Below are positions 52,556 to 60,891 of a DNA stretch of 64,000 bases, piece by piece. Source of the DNA: Halomonas sp. H10-9-1 (GTDB lineage Bacteria > Pseudomonadota > Gammaproteobacteria > Pseudomonadales > Halomonadaceae). The notes under the pieces were generated by a model. The model was given only the letters and a program-made list of their open reading frames with translations. It searched no databases and was not told where the DNA came from. Position numbers and translations under genes: made by a program. Position 1 is the stretch's first letter. Every line of letters begins with the position of its first letter. The stretch spans positions 3,348,001 through 3,412,000 of the forward strand of contig NZ_JAMSHO010000001.1 of NCBI RefSeq assembly GCF_040147005.1, in the 5' to 3' direction.

Positions 52556-53729
52556 CGAGACCCTGGATGCGGTCATCGTCGGCGGCGGCATGGTCGGTGC
52601 GGCGGTGGCGGCGGCACTGGGCCAGGCCGGCATGAGCGTGGCGCTGGTGGAGGGCGGCGGCCCGCCGGCGGCGATCCCCATTGAGGCCCCCTTCGACCTG
52701 CGGGTGTCATCGCTCAACCTGGCCTCCCAGCGGCTGCTGGAGGCGGTGGGCGCCTGGACATTCATTCCCGCGGCACGGCGCTGCCCCTTCCGCCGTATCG
52801 AGGCCAGCGACACGGCCGAGAAGCGCCATATCCGCTTCAACGCCGCCGAGCTCGAGCTGCCGGACTTCGGCCACTTCGTCGAGAACCGGGTGATCCGCCG
52901 CGCCCTGTGGCAGCGCCTGGCCGAGCTGCCGGGGGTGACCACGCTCTGCCATGCCGGGCCGGTGGCCTGGGTCCCCGGCGGCCACCGCAGCCTGCTGGAG
53001 CTCGACGACGGCCGGATGCTGGCGGCGCGGCTGGTGGTGGGCGCCGACGGCGCCGGCTCGCACACCCGTGCACTTGCCAGCATCGCCACTCGCGACGAGG
53101 ACTACGGCCAGCGCGCGCTGATCACCAACGTGCGTACCCAGCTACCCCAGCAGGACGTCAGTTGGCAGCGCTTCACCCCCCGCGGCCCCCAGGCGATGCT
53201 GCCGCTGCCCGGCCACTACGCCTCGTTGATCTGGTACGACAGCGCCGAGGCCACCCTGGCCCGGGAAGCACTGGATGACGAGTCTCTGCGCCAGGCCATC
53301 GAGCGCGAGTTTCCCGCTCGGCTGGGTGGCATCGAGACGGTGCTCGGCCGTGCCAGCTTCCCCATCCGGCGTCGCCACGCCGAACGCTATGTGCGCCCGC
53401 GCCTGGCGCTGGTGGGCGATGCCGCCCATGTGATCCATCCGCTGGCCGGCCAGGGGCTCAACCTGGGGCTGCAGGACGCCGAGGCGCTGAGCCGGCGGGC
53501 GATCGCCGCCTTCCATGCCGGCCGCGACCCGGGTGGCCGCCCGGTTCTGGCCGGCTACGCCCGCGAAAGGCGCCCCCAGACCCTGGCGATGATCGCCGCC
53601 ATGGAGACCTTCCATCACGTCTTCACCGGGGCCGCGCCGCTGCGCCACGCCGGCGCCGCCGGTCTGGCGCTGGCCGAGCGGCTGGAGGGCGCCAAGCGCC
53701 AAGTGATGCGTCACGCCCTGGGGCTCTAG
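52551..53729 (+). CDS. UbiH/UbiF/COQ6-family FAD-dependent hydroxylase
   Basis: 392 residues from ATG 52551, where homology begins (DETLDAVIVGGGMVGAAVAA). In-frame ATG codons at 52536 and 52521 and TTG 52494 lie in the upstream 15-bp repeat and would add a repetitive tail. Family motifs: FAD GxGxxG at the start, VVGADGAGSHTR in the middle and ALVGDAAHVIHPLAGQGLNL with GLQDAEAL. Closest in pattern to 2-octaprenyl-3-methyl-6-methoxy-benzoquinol hydroxylase (UbiF), a step of ubiquinone synthesis, though UbiH/UbiI-like activity cannot be excluded. Confidence 0.88.
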   Translation: MDETLDAVIVGGGMVGAAVAAALGQAGMSVALVEGGGPPAAIPIEAPFDLRVSSLNLASQRLLEAVGAWTFIPAARRCPFRRIEASDTAEKRHIRFNAAELELPDFGHFVENRVIRRALWQRLAELPGVTTLCHAGPVAWVPGGHRSLLELDDGRMLAARLVVGADGAGSHTRALASIATRDEDYGQRALITNVRTQLPQQDVSWQRFTPRGPQAMLPLPGHYASLIWYDSAEATLAREALDDESLRQAIEREFPARLGGIETVLGRASFPIRRRHAERYVRPRLALVGDAAHVIHPLAGQGLNLGLQDAEALSRRAIAAFHAGRDPGGRPVLAGYARERRPQTLAMIAAMETFHHVFTGAAPLRHAGAAGLALAERLEGAKRQVMRHALGL

Positions 53730-53821
53730 CGCGAATCCGCCGATTCGCGCGTCGTCTCGTCCGGCGCACCCGCGGCGGGGCATACAGCGAGGTGGCCGAC
53801 ACAGGCGCTGGTCAGCCGGCA

Positions 53822-53842
53822 TTTTGTTATGTTATAACTTTC
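53822..53842. promoter_or_regulatory. Zur box upstream of the zinc operon
   Basis: TTTTGTTATGTTATAACTTT contains GTTAT-GTT-ATAAC (53826-53838), the core of gammaproteobacterial Zur operators. It lies 35 bases upstream of the small gene at 53877 and 184 bases from znuC. Zinc-bound Zur should block transcription here, giving expression only under zinc shortage. Confidence 0.8.
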
Positions 53843-53876
53843 GCTGATTTCCGCAGGATACCGCTCAGAGGCCCCC

Positions 53877-54026
53877 ATGGCACACCGCAGACACCGGCAC
53901 CGCCCTGAAGGGCCCTGCCACTTCTCGCTGATGTCGCTCTCCGCGACCCGCCGCCTATTGCTGGCGGCGCTGCCGCTGGCGGCACTCTGGCTGGCGGTGG
54001 CCTGGGCCACCGGCTGGGGGGCGTGA
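53877..54026 (+). CDS. 49-residue His/Arg-rich membrane peptide at the head of the zinc operon
   Basis: ATG 53877 opens 49 codons ending with TGA at 54024-54026, which shares its A with the znuC ATG (TGATG). The product starts MAHRRHRHRPEGPCHFSLMS, rich in His and Arg with one Cys, and continues as a single hydrophobic segment (RRLLLAALPLAALWLAVAWA then TGWGA). ATG 53931 is an alternative start that would keep only the membrane segment. Position right after the Zur box and overlap with znuC make it the likely first gene of the operon. The N-terminal His and Cys could bind zinc. No family recognised; function is inferred from place only. Confidence 0.6.
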   Translation: MAHRRHRHRPEGPCHFSLMSLSATRRLLLAALPLAALWLAVAWATGWGA

Positions 54027-54760
54027 TGTCGCGTCTGCAGCTGGAGGACCTGTCCCTGGCTCGCGGCGGCCGCACCGTGCTGGAGCACCTCGAGGGGCGC
54101 TTCCAGGACGGCGCCATCACCGCCCTGATGGGCACCAACGGTGCCGGCAAGAGCACCCTGATCAGCGCCATGATGGGCATGCTGCGGCCGCTTTCCGGGC
54201 GTGTGGTCTGCCAGGTACCCAAGGAGCGCCGCGCCTGGCTGCCCCAGCAGCTGGCCCTGGATCTCACCTTCCCGATGAGCGTGGAAGAGCTGATCATGAC
54301 CGGCACCTGGCCCAGCCACGGCGCCACGCGGGGCTACTGCGCGGCCCACTACCGCCGCGGCCGCGAGATCATGGCCCGCCTGGGCATCTCCCACCTCGCC
54401 CATCGCCAGTTGGGCGAGCTCTCCGGCGGCCAGCGCCAGCGCGCGCTGATCGGCCGCACCCTGATGCAGGAGGCCGAACTGCTGCTGCTCGACGAGCCCT
54501 TCGCCAACGTCGACATCGAGACGGTGGATGTGCTCATGGACGTGCTGCGCGACATGGCCCGAGACGGCGCCACCATCGTGGTGGTGCTCCACGACCTGGA
54601 GCAGCTCTCGCGCCTGGCCGACGACGTGCTGATTCTGGCCGGCGGCCACGGCCGCTGGGCGAGCCCCGAATCGCTACTCGAGCGCTATGCCGGGCAGCCG
54701 CCCCGCGCACCGCGCCTGCCTCTCACCTTCCCGGATACCCTCGATGCTGGAACTGCTTGA
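54026..54760 (+). CDS. znuC: Zinc ABC transporter ATPase ZnuC
   Basis: 244 residues from ATG 54026. Walker A LMGTNGAGKSTLISAMMG, Q-loop WLPQQLALDLTFPMSVEELI, signature LSGGQRQRALIGRTL, Walker B LLLLDEPFANVDIET and VVLHDLEQ are complete. It powers the ZnuB channel. The ZnuB gene overlaps by 17 bases and the ZnuA gene follows, so identity is supported by the whole operon and the Zur box. Confidence 0.94.
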   Translation: MSRLQLEDLSLARGGRTVLEHLEGRFQDGAITALMGTNGAGKSTLISAMMGMLRPLSGRVVCQVPKERRAWLPQQLALDLTFPMSVEELIMTGTWPSHGATRGYCAAHYRRGREIMARLGISHLAHRQLGELSGGQRQRALIGRTLMQEAELLLLDEPFANVDIETVDVLMDVLRDMARDGATIVVVLHDLEQLSRLADDVLILAGGHGRWASPESLLERYAGQPPRAPRLPLTFPDTLDAGTA

Positions 54761-55634
54761 CGCCTGGCTGCTCGCCCCCCTCGACTACGGCTTCATGAAG
54801 CGCGCCCTGGTGGCCAGCCTGGCGCTATCGCTGGCCGCACCGCCGCTGGGGGTCTTCCTGATGCTGCGCGGCATGAGCCTGATCGGCGACGCCATGGCCC
54901 ATGCCATCCTCCCCGGGGTGGCGCTAGGCTTCCTCGCCGCCGGCTTCTCGCTGCCGATCATGAGCCTTGGCGGCATCCTCTCGGGGCTGCTGGTGGCGGT
55001 ACTGGCCGGCAGCGTGTCGCAGATGACCGGCCATCGCGAGGACTCCGCCATGGCCAGCTTCTTCCTGATCTCGCTGGCCGCCGGCGTCATGCTGGTATCG
55101 CTGGGCGGCAGCAGCGTCGACCTCACCCATGTGCTGTTCGGCTCTATCCTCGCCGTCGACACCACCGCCCTGCTGCTGATCGCCGCCATCAGCAGCCTGA
55201 TCGTGGTGATCCTGGCGGTGATCTTCCGCGCCCTGGTGGTGGAGTGCCTGGATCCGCTGTTCCTGCGCGGCCAGGGCAGCCCGGTGGGGCTGGTCCACGG
55301 CCTCTTCCTGGGCCTGGTGGTACTCAACCTCACCGCCGGCTTCCAGACCCTGGGCACCCTGATGGCGGTGGGCCTGATGATGCTGCCGGCCACCACCGCG
55401 CGCTTCTGGAGCCAGCGCCTAGAGGGGCTGATCGGCATCGCCATCCTGGTGGCCCTGGTAGCCAGCAGCGGTGGGCTGTTGCTCTCCTACCACCTCAACC
55501 TGCCCTCGGGCCCCTCGATCATCCTGCTGGCCGGGGGCGGTTACCTGCTCTCGGCCCTGGTGGGTCGCCACCACAGCCTGCTCGCCCGGCTACGCCGCCG
55601 CGCCACGCCGCTGGGCGCCCCGGAACACGACTGA
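54744..55634 (+). CDS. znuB: Zinc ABC transporter permease ZnuB
   Basis: 296 residues from ATG 54744, about eight membrane segments. Family ABC-3 features: the start MLELLDAWLLAPLDYGFMKR, then LMLRGMSLIGDAMAHAILPG (the conserved SLxGDAxxHxxLPG), VLFGSILAVDTTALLLIAAI and TLMAVGLMMLPATTARFW. It carries zinc (or manganese in some relatives) across the inner membrane. Confidence 0.94.
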   Translation: MLELLDAWLLAPLDYGFMKRALVASLALSLAAPPLGVFLMLRGMSLIGDAMAHAILPGVALGFLAAGFSLPIMSLGGILSGLLVAVLAGSVSQMTGHREDSAMASFFLISLAAGVMLVSLGGSSVDLTHVLFGSILAVDTTALLLIAAISSLIVVILAVIFRALVVECLDPLFLRGQGSPVGLVHGLFLGLVVLNLTAGFQTLGTLMAVGLMMLPATTARFWSQRLEGLIGIAILVALVASSGGLLLSYHLNLPSGPSIILLAGGGYLLSALVGRHHSLLARLRRRATPLGAPEHD

Positions 55635-55654
55635 CCCCACGGAGACCCCATTCC

Positions 55655-56701
55655 ATGCGTCCGCCGCTCCCCGCCTCCATCGCCCTGGGCCTGGCCGCCC
55701 TGCTCACCCTGCCCAGCACCCATGCCGATGAGCGTATGCAGGTGCTGGCCAGCTTCAGCATCCTCGCCGACATGGTCGAGAACATCGGTGGCGAGCATGT
55801 CGCGGTCACCGCCCTGGTGGGCCCCGACAGCGACGCCCACGTGTACTCGCCGCGCCCCACCGACGCCCGCGCCCTGGCCGAGGCCGACCTGGTGGTCTTC
55901 AACGGCCTGCAGTTCGAGGGCTGGATGGAGCGCCTGATCGACGCCAGCGACTACGCCGGCCCCCTGGTGACCACCACCGACGGCATCCGCCAACTGGACT
56001 ATCACGGCCAGGACGATCACGACGCCCACGGCCATGACGATCATGACGACCACGGCCATGACGATCACGGCCATGACGATCACGGCCACGACGATCACGA
56101 CCACGACGATCACGACCACGGCGACCTGGACCCCCACGGCTGGCAGGACCTGAATGCCGGCAAGGTCTACGTGGCCAATATCCGCGACGGCCTGATCCAG
56201 GCCGACCCGGGCAACGCCGACGCCTACAGCGCCAACGCCGAGCGCTTCCTCGACGAGATCGCCGCCACCGACGCCGAAATCCGCGCGCTGATCGACGAGA
56301 TCCCTTCCTCCACCAGCGTGATCACCGGCCACGACTCCTTCGGCCACTTCGCCCATGCCTACGGACTACGCTTCCTGGCCCCCCAGGGGCTCTCCACCGA
56401 GGCCGACCCCAGCGCCGCCGACATGGCCGCGCTGATCGAGGTGATCCGCGAGCAGGAGGTGCGCGCCCTGTTCCACGAGAACATGACCAGCCCCGCCCTG
56501 CTCGAGCAACTCGCCGAGGAGACCGGCCTGCCCATCGCCGGCACCCTCTACGCCGATGCCCTGGCCAGCGAAGGCGAGGCCAGCACCTGGCTGGGCATGC
56601 TGCGCCACAACGCCAATACCCTCCACGACGCCCTGGCCGAGCCGGACAACCACGACGCGGCCGACATGGGCGACTCCGGGGATCATGGTCACGAGCATTG
56701 A
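55655..56701 (+). CDS. znuA: Periplasmic zinc-binding protein ZnuA
   Basis: 348 residues with a signal peptide (IALGLAALLTLPSTHA). Cluster 9 binding-protein features: VLASFSILADMVENIGGEHV, GPDSDAHVYSPRPTDARALA (zinc ligand His), the central GHDSFGHFAHAYGL and YADALASEGEAS near the end. Between them lies a long His/Asp-rich loop (about residues 119-160, repeating HDDHGHDD), typical of zinc rather than manganese binding proteins, and a second His cluster closes the protein (GDHGHEH). The DNA of the loop is a 15-base tandem repeat (unit GACGATCACGGCCAT, 56010-56140) that may vary in length between strains. Confidence 0.95.
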   Translation: MRPPLPASIALGLAALLTLPSTHADERMQVLASFSILADMVENIGGEHVAVTALVGPDSDAHVYSPRPTDARALAEADLVVFNGLQFEGWMERLIDASDYAGPLVTTTDGIRQLDYHGQDDHDAHGHDDHDDHGHDDHGHDDHGHDDHDHDDHDHGDLDPHGWQDLNAGKVYVANIRDGLIQADPGNADAYSANAERFLDEIAATDAEIRALIDEIPSSTSVITGHDSFGHFAHAYGLRFLAPQGLSTEADPSAADMAALIEVIREQEVRALFHENMTSPALLEQLAEETGLPIAGTLYADALASEGEASTWLGMLRHNANTLHDALAEPDNHDAADMGDSGDHGHEH

Positions 56702-56798
56702 GCTCACGGGGGGACTCGCCAAGGGGCCTTTCGCTACTCGACAGGTGCTAGACTGGCTAAGCGGGCATTGCCAACCAGCGAGGCGGGAGACAGCCACC

Positions 56799-57107
56799 AT
56801 GCGACTCACCCGATCCCAGCGAGACATCATCCTTGCCGATGTGCAGGCGCACCTCGGCAAGGAGGTCGAGGTACGCCTCTTCGGCTCACGCCTTGACGAC
56901 ACCCGCCGAGGTGGTGACCTCGACCTGCTGCTGGTCTCGAATCACCCCATCTCCCGCCTTCAGCGAGCCGAGCTGAAGCAGGCCCTCGAAGCTCGGCTGC
57001 AACTGCCTGTGGATATCGTGACTTATGCACAGGGAGATGAGCCAACACCCTTCCAGGCCATCGCCTTGAAACAGGCCAGCCCGATCGATGCCGAGGATGC
57101 GGCATGA
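56799..57107 (+). CDS. mntA: MntA-type nucleotidyltransferase antitoxin
   Basis: 102 residues with the minimal nucleotidyltransferase motif GSRLDDTRRGGDLDLL (Gly29-Ser30, Asp40, Asp42) and a later third Asp in LPVDIVTY. MntA proteins silence HepT toxins by adding AMP groups to a tyrosine in the toxin's active site. Start ATG 56799. The stop overlaps the toxin start by four bases (ATGA), the usual coupling of this pair. Confidence 0.85.
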   Translation: MRLTRSQRDIILADVQAHLGKEVEVRLFGSRLDDTRRGGDLDLLLVSNHPISRLQRAELKQALEARLQLPVDIVTYAQGDEPTPFQAIALKQASPIDAEDAA

Positions 57108-57631
57108 GCCAGGATCTCCTCCACGAGCAGCAGCACTACCTGGCGCAGTTGCTGGAGGCCATCCAGCGCTGTGCCTGGTTCCTTCATCGGTCCGATGCCA
57201 AGATCAACTGGCCCATCGATCCCGAGTGGCTGTCAGAACACAAGAAGGATGTCGATCTCTTCGAGACGCTGGCAGCCATCAACGAACGATTTGCCAAGCT
57301 GCAGGATTCACTGGCCTCGGCCATGCGCCACAGTGCCCTGTTGGCAGGAGAGTCATCCGACAGCTTTCTCAAGGTGCTGGCCTTCTTCGAGAAGCAAGGC
57401 GTCATCGATGCCACCAGCGACTGGCAACGCTGCCGTGCGGTACGCAACATGGCGGCCCATGACTACGCCACCCACTACGCGGAGATCGCGGAGCACTTCA
57501 ACCTGCTGCACGAACTCGCCGATGTACTCTTCCATGCTGCCCGCCGACTGATCGCCTGGAGTGACGAACAGCTCGGCATCTCGCCTGCCAGTCAGGACTT
57601 CTCGCCGGAGTTCGACCGCATCTTCGTCTGA
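57104..57631 (+). CDS. hepT: HepT-like HEPN ribonuclease toxin
   Basis: 175 residues, all helical. The HEPN ribonuclease motif RX4HXY is intact at 114-121 (RNMAAHDY); Tyr121 would be the residue modified by MntA. The family usually has about 130-145 residues; the extra length lies in the N-terminal half (KINWPIDPEWLSEHKKDVDL) and the C-terminal tail (SPASQDFSPEFDRIFV). Pairing with the upstream nucleotidyltransferase gene supports a toxin-antitoxin function. Confidence 0.8.
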   Translation: MSQDLLHEQQHYLAQLLEAIQRCAWFLHRSDAKINWPIDPEWLSEHKKDVDLFETLAAINERFAKLQDSLASAMRHSALLAGESSDSFLKVLAFFEKQGVIDATSDWQRCRAVRNMAAHDYATHYAEIAEHFNLLHELADVLFHAARRLIAWSDEQLGISPASQDFSPEFDRIFV

Positions 57632-57656
57632 TACATGCCTCACACGACCACCACGG

Positions 57657-57679
57657 GAGGCGCCTTCGGGCGCCTCTTT
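57657..57679 (+). terminator. Terminator of the mntA-hepT operon
   Basis: GAGGCGCC and GGCGCCTC form an 8-bp perfect stem with the stable TTCG loop, followed by TTTA, 26 bases after the hepT stop. The rest of the gap to 57891 shows no gene. Confidence 0.88.
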
Positions 57680-57891
57680 ACGTTGAGGGAAGCTTCTCTA
57701 CTACCTTGGCCGTATATGTCGCCCAGTCGCTTTATTCGTTCGCACGCTTGGCAAATCTGCCGCCAAGGTTGGCACGAAATGCAAAGATCCTGGCCCGATA
57801 GGTCAACCCTGCCCTCGCCTTTGCTCCTACCATGAAGCCCGGCGCTCCCGTGGCGCTACCCAATGGACAACAACAACGCAAGGGCACACTC

Positions 57892-59115
57892 ATGACCCAA
57901 CCCCGTCAGTTCGCTCTGGGCACGCTCGCTGCCTCCCTGCTGCTCGCCTCCCAGGCCGCCACCGCCGAGATCACCGACAACGAGATCCGCATCGGCTACC
58001 TCGCCGACATGACCGGCGCCTACCGCGACCCCATCGGCCCGCTGGGCGAGGATGCCATCCGGATGGCCATCGAGGAGATGGGCGGCAGCGTGGCCGGCGC
58101 CGAGGTAGTGCTGTTCAGTGCCGATGACCGCAACAGTCCCGACGTCGGCTCCAGCGTGGTACGCGAGTGGATCGATGAGCGCAATGTCGACATGGTCACC
58201 GGCCTGGTGGCCTCCTCGGTGACCCTCGCCTCGGTCAAGCTGCTGGAGGAGGAAAACCGTCTCGGGCTGGTCAACGGTGCCGTTTCCTCCGGCGTGACCA
58301 ACGAGAGCTGCTCGCCGAACCATATTCATTGGGTCTATGACACCTGGGCCATGTCCAACGGCACCGCCAGCGCCATCACCCAGGAAGGCAACACCGACTG
58401 GTACCTGCTCAGCGCCGACTACTCCTTCGGTCATGCCCTGGAGCACGACGTGACCCGCGTGGTGGAAGAGAACGGCGGCAACATCGTCGGCAGCACCCGC
58501 CACCCCTTCCCCAGCAGCGACTTCTCGTCGTTCATGCTCCAGGCCCAGGCCTCCAACGCCGATGTGATCGCGCTGAACAACGCCGGCTCCGACACCATCA
58601 ATGCGATTCGCACCGCCGGACAGTTCGGCATCACCCAGGCCGGGCAGATCCTCGCCGGCATGGTGCTGTTCAGCACCGACATTCGCAGCCTGGGACAGGA
58701 GATCGCCCAGGGTCTGCAGTTCACTACTGCCTGGTTCTATGACCTGGACGAGGAGGCGCGCGCCTGGGCCGAACGCTTCCGCGAACGCACCGGCAGCATG
58801 CCCACCCAGGTCCACGCCGGCCTCTACTCCAGCACCCTGCATTACCTGCAAGCCATCGATGCCATCGGCAACGACGAGGCGCAGGCGGTTCGCCAGCAGA
58901 TGGCGGCAACCCCGATCGACGACATGTTCGCCAGCGGCGGCTATATCCGCGAGGACGGCCGCATGGTCCACGACATGTACCTGGTGGAGGTGAAATCCCC
59001 CGAGGAAGCCGTCGACGAGGACGACCTCTTCCGCCTGGTGCGCACTATCCCCGCCGCTGAGGCCTTTCGCCCACTGGCCGAGAGCCAATGCCGCCTGGTC
59101 AATCAGAGCAGTTGA
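57892..59115 (+). CDS. LivK-type ABC substrate-binding protein next to acyl-CoA genes
   Basis: 407 residues from ATG 57892 with a signal peptide (FALGTLAASLLLASQAATA). The type I binding fold is shown by ITDNEIRIGYLADMTGAYRD, AIRMAIEEMGGSVAGAEVVL, MVTGLVASSVTLASVKLLEE and LLSADYSFGHALEHDVTRVV. No permease or ATPase gene is nearby; the next genes are for acyl-CoA metabolism in the same direction. It may use the transporter core at 17.2-21.0 kb or one elsewhere, or serve as a sensor. Such binding proteins with acyl-CoA synthetase and dehydrogenase genes are common where the ligand is an aromatic or short branched acid. Confidence 0.88.
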   Translation: MTQPRQFALGTLAASLLLASQAATAEITDNEIRIGYLADMTGAYRDPIGPLGEDAIRMAIEEMGGSVAGAEVVLFSADDRNSPDVGSSVVREWIDERNVDMVTGLVASSVTLASVKLLEEENRLGLVNGAVSSGVTNESCSPNHIHWVYDTWAMSNGTASAITQEGNTDWYLLSADYSFGHALEHDVTRVVEENGGNIVGSTRHPFPSSDFSSFMLQAQASNADVIALNNAGSDTINAIRTAGQFGITQAGQILAGMVLFSTDIRSLGQEIAQGLQFTTAWFYDLDEEARAWAERFRERTGSMPTQVHAGLYSSTLHYLQAIDAIGNDEAQAVRQQMAATPIDDMFASGGYIREDGRMVHDMYLVEVKSPEEAVDEDDLFRLVRTIPAAEAFRPLAESQCRLVNQSS

Positions 59116-59343
59116 GCCGTATCGGGAGCCAAGCCCATGACGATGGCGACACCCCCTATTCCCTCCGACACCAATACCTCACTGCTCTGGGTGCTCTGCC
59201 CCGAAGAGTTCGAGACAGACCCACACCCACTGCGGGGGGAAGAAAACAGGTCGGAGCCCGTTGCCAAGCCTTCGCCACAGCGTCGCAAAGGGCAGCACGC
59301 TCCTTCGATCCACGCCCGTATGGCCCCATGAGGTAGCAAAATA

Positions 59344-60891
59344 ATGACAAGCACAACGACACGCATCCAGCAGCACACCATCGGCGCGGCCCTGGCGCGC
59401 AGCGCCCGCAAGAACGCCAGCCGCCCGGCCCTGACCTTCGCTGATCGCCGGTGGACCTATGCCGAGCTCGACCGCGCGGTGAACCGGGTCGCCCACGCCC
59501 TGATCGACGCCGGCCTCACCCCCGGCGATCGCCTCGCGGTCTACGGCAAGAACTCCGATGCCTACGTGATCGCCTGGCTGGCCGCCACCCGGGCCGGCCT
59601 GGTCCATGTGCCGATCAACTTCGCCCTGAGCAGCGAGGAGCTCAGCTACATCCTCGAGCAATCCGGCGCCAGCGGCCTGCTCAGCGACCTCAGCCTGGCC
59701 GACAAGGTGGAGGCTGCCAGCGGTGCGGCCGGCCTGGCGCTCTCGGGCACCCTGCATGCCCCCCAGAACGGCGGCTTCGACGTGCTGAAGGCGGCCCTCG
59801 CCGAGGGCGACGACACCGAGCCGGCGGTGGAGCTCGATGGCCAGAGCCTGGCCCAGCTGCTCTATACCTCGGGCACCACCGCCGCGCCCAAGGCGGCGAT
59901 GATGACCCACCAGGCCCTGCTCGCCGAGTACATGGCCTGCATGGTGGAGCTCGACATCAAGGCCGACGAGCCGATGCTGGCCGCGCTGCCCCTCTACCAT
60001 TCGGCCCAGATGCACGTCTTCCTGATGCCGGCCCTGCTGCTGGGGGCACCGGTGCACCTGCGCGAGGCGCCCGCCGCCGACGACTGCCTGGAACAGATCG
60101 AACGCCACGGCATCGCCTCCTTCTTTGCCCCGCCCACGGTGTGGATCGGCCTGCTGCGCCACCCCGAGTTCGACCGCCGCGACCTGAGCCGGCTGAAGAA
60201 GGCCTACTACGGCGCCTCCATCATGCCGGTGCCGGTGCTCGAGGAGCTGCGCCGGCGCATCCCCGGCGTGGGGCCCTACAACTGCTACGGCCAGAGCGAG
60301 ATCGCCCCGCTGGCCACGGTGCTGCGACCCGAGGAGCACGATGCCCGGCCGGCCTCGGCGGGCCGCCCCATCCTCACCGTGGAGACGCGCATCGTCGACG
60401 CCGAGATGAACGACGTCCCGCCGGGCGAGCATGGCGAGATCATCCACCGCTCGCCTCAGCTGCTCACCGGCTACTGGGACAAGCCGGAGATGACCGAGGA
60501 GGCCTTCCTGGGCGGCTGGTTCCACTCCGGCGATGTGGGCTACATCGATGAGGAGGGCTACCTCTTCATCGTCGACCGCATCAAGGATGTCATCAACACC
60601 GGCGGCGTGCTGGTGGCCAGTCGCGAGGTGGAGGAGGTGCTGTTCCAGCACGCCGCCGTCTCCGAAGTGGCCGTGATCGGCCTGCCCGACGAGAAGTGGA
60701 TCGAGGCGATTACCGCCGTGGTGGTGCTCAAGGAGGGCGAAGAGGTCAGCGAGGCGGCACTGATCGAGCACGTTCGCGAGCACATGGCCCCCTACAAGGT
60801 GCCCAAGCAGATCCATTTCAGCGATGCCCTGCCCAAGAGCACCGCCGGCAAGATTCTCAAGCGACACCTACGCAAGGAGCTGCAAGCGTGA
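59344..60891 (+). CDS. Acyl-CoA synthetase (AMP-forming)
   Basis: 515 residues. An ANL-superfamily enzyme that joins a carboxylic acid to CoA with ATP. Motifs: phosphate loop LLYTSGTTAAPKAAMMTH (the usual GxPKG reads AAPKAA), YNCYGQSEIAPLA, GWFHSGDVGYIDEEGYLFIV, and the catalytic Lys in LPKSTAGKILKRHLRKEL. The substrate is probably a medium or branched acid; the sequence does not decide. GTG of the next gene overlaps its stop (GTGA). A 228-base gap to the binding protein contains only a weak short frame (59137-59331) that I do not call. Confidence 0.9.
   Translation: MTSTTTRIQQHTIGAALARSARKNASRPALTFADRRWTYAELDRAVNRVAHALIDAGLTPGDRLAVYGKNSDAYVIAWLAATRAGLVHVPINFALSSEELSYILEQSGASGLLSDLSLADKVEAASGAAGLALSGTLHAPQNGGFDVLKAALAEGDDTEPAVELDGQSLAQLLYTSGTTAAPKAAMMTHQALLAEYMACMVELDIKADEPMLAALPLYHSAQMHVFLMPALLLGAPVHLREAPAADDCLEQIERHGIASFFAPPTVWIGLLRHPEFDRRDLSRLKKAYYGASIMPVPVLEELRRRIPGVGPYNCYGQSEIAPLATVLRPEEHDARPASAGRPILTVETRIVDAEMNDVPPGEHGEIIHRSPQLLTGYWDKPEMTEEAFLGGWFHSGDVGYIDEEGYLFIVDRIKDVINTGGVLVASREVEEVLFQHAAVSEVAVIGLPDEKWIEAITAVVVLKEGEEVSEAALIEHVREHMAPYKVPKQIHFSDALPKSTAGKILKRHLRKELQA

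Noticed and set aside
56010..56140. Repeat array resembling a short CRISPR or minisatellite
   Set aside because: The repeats are in frame within znuA and encode its His-rich loop; there are no spacers.
59137..59331. 64-codon frame between the binding-protein and acyl-CoA synthetase genes
   Set aside because: Unstructured composition, no good ribosome site and no recognisable domain.
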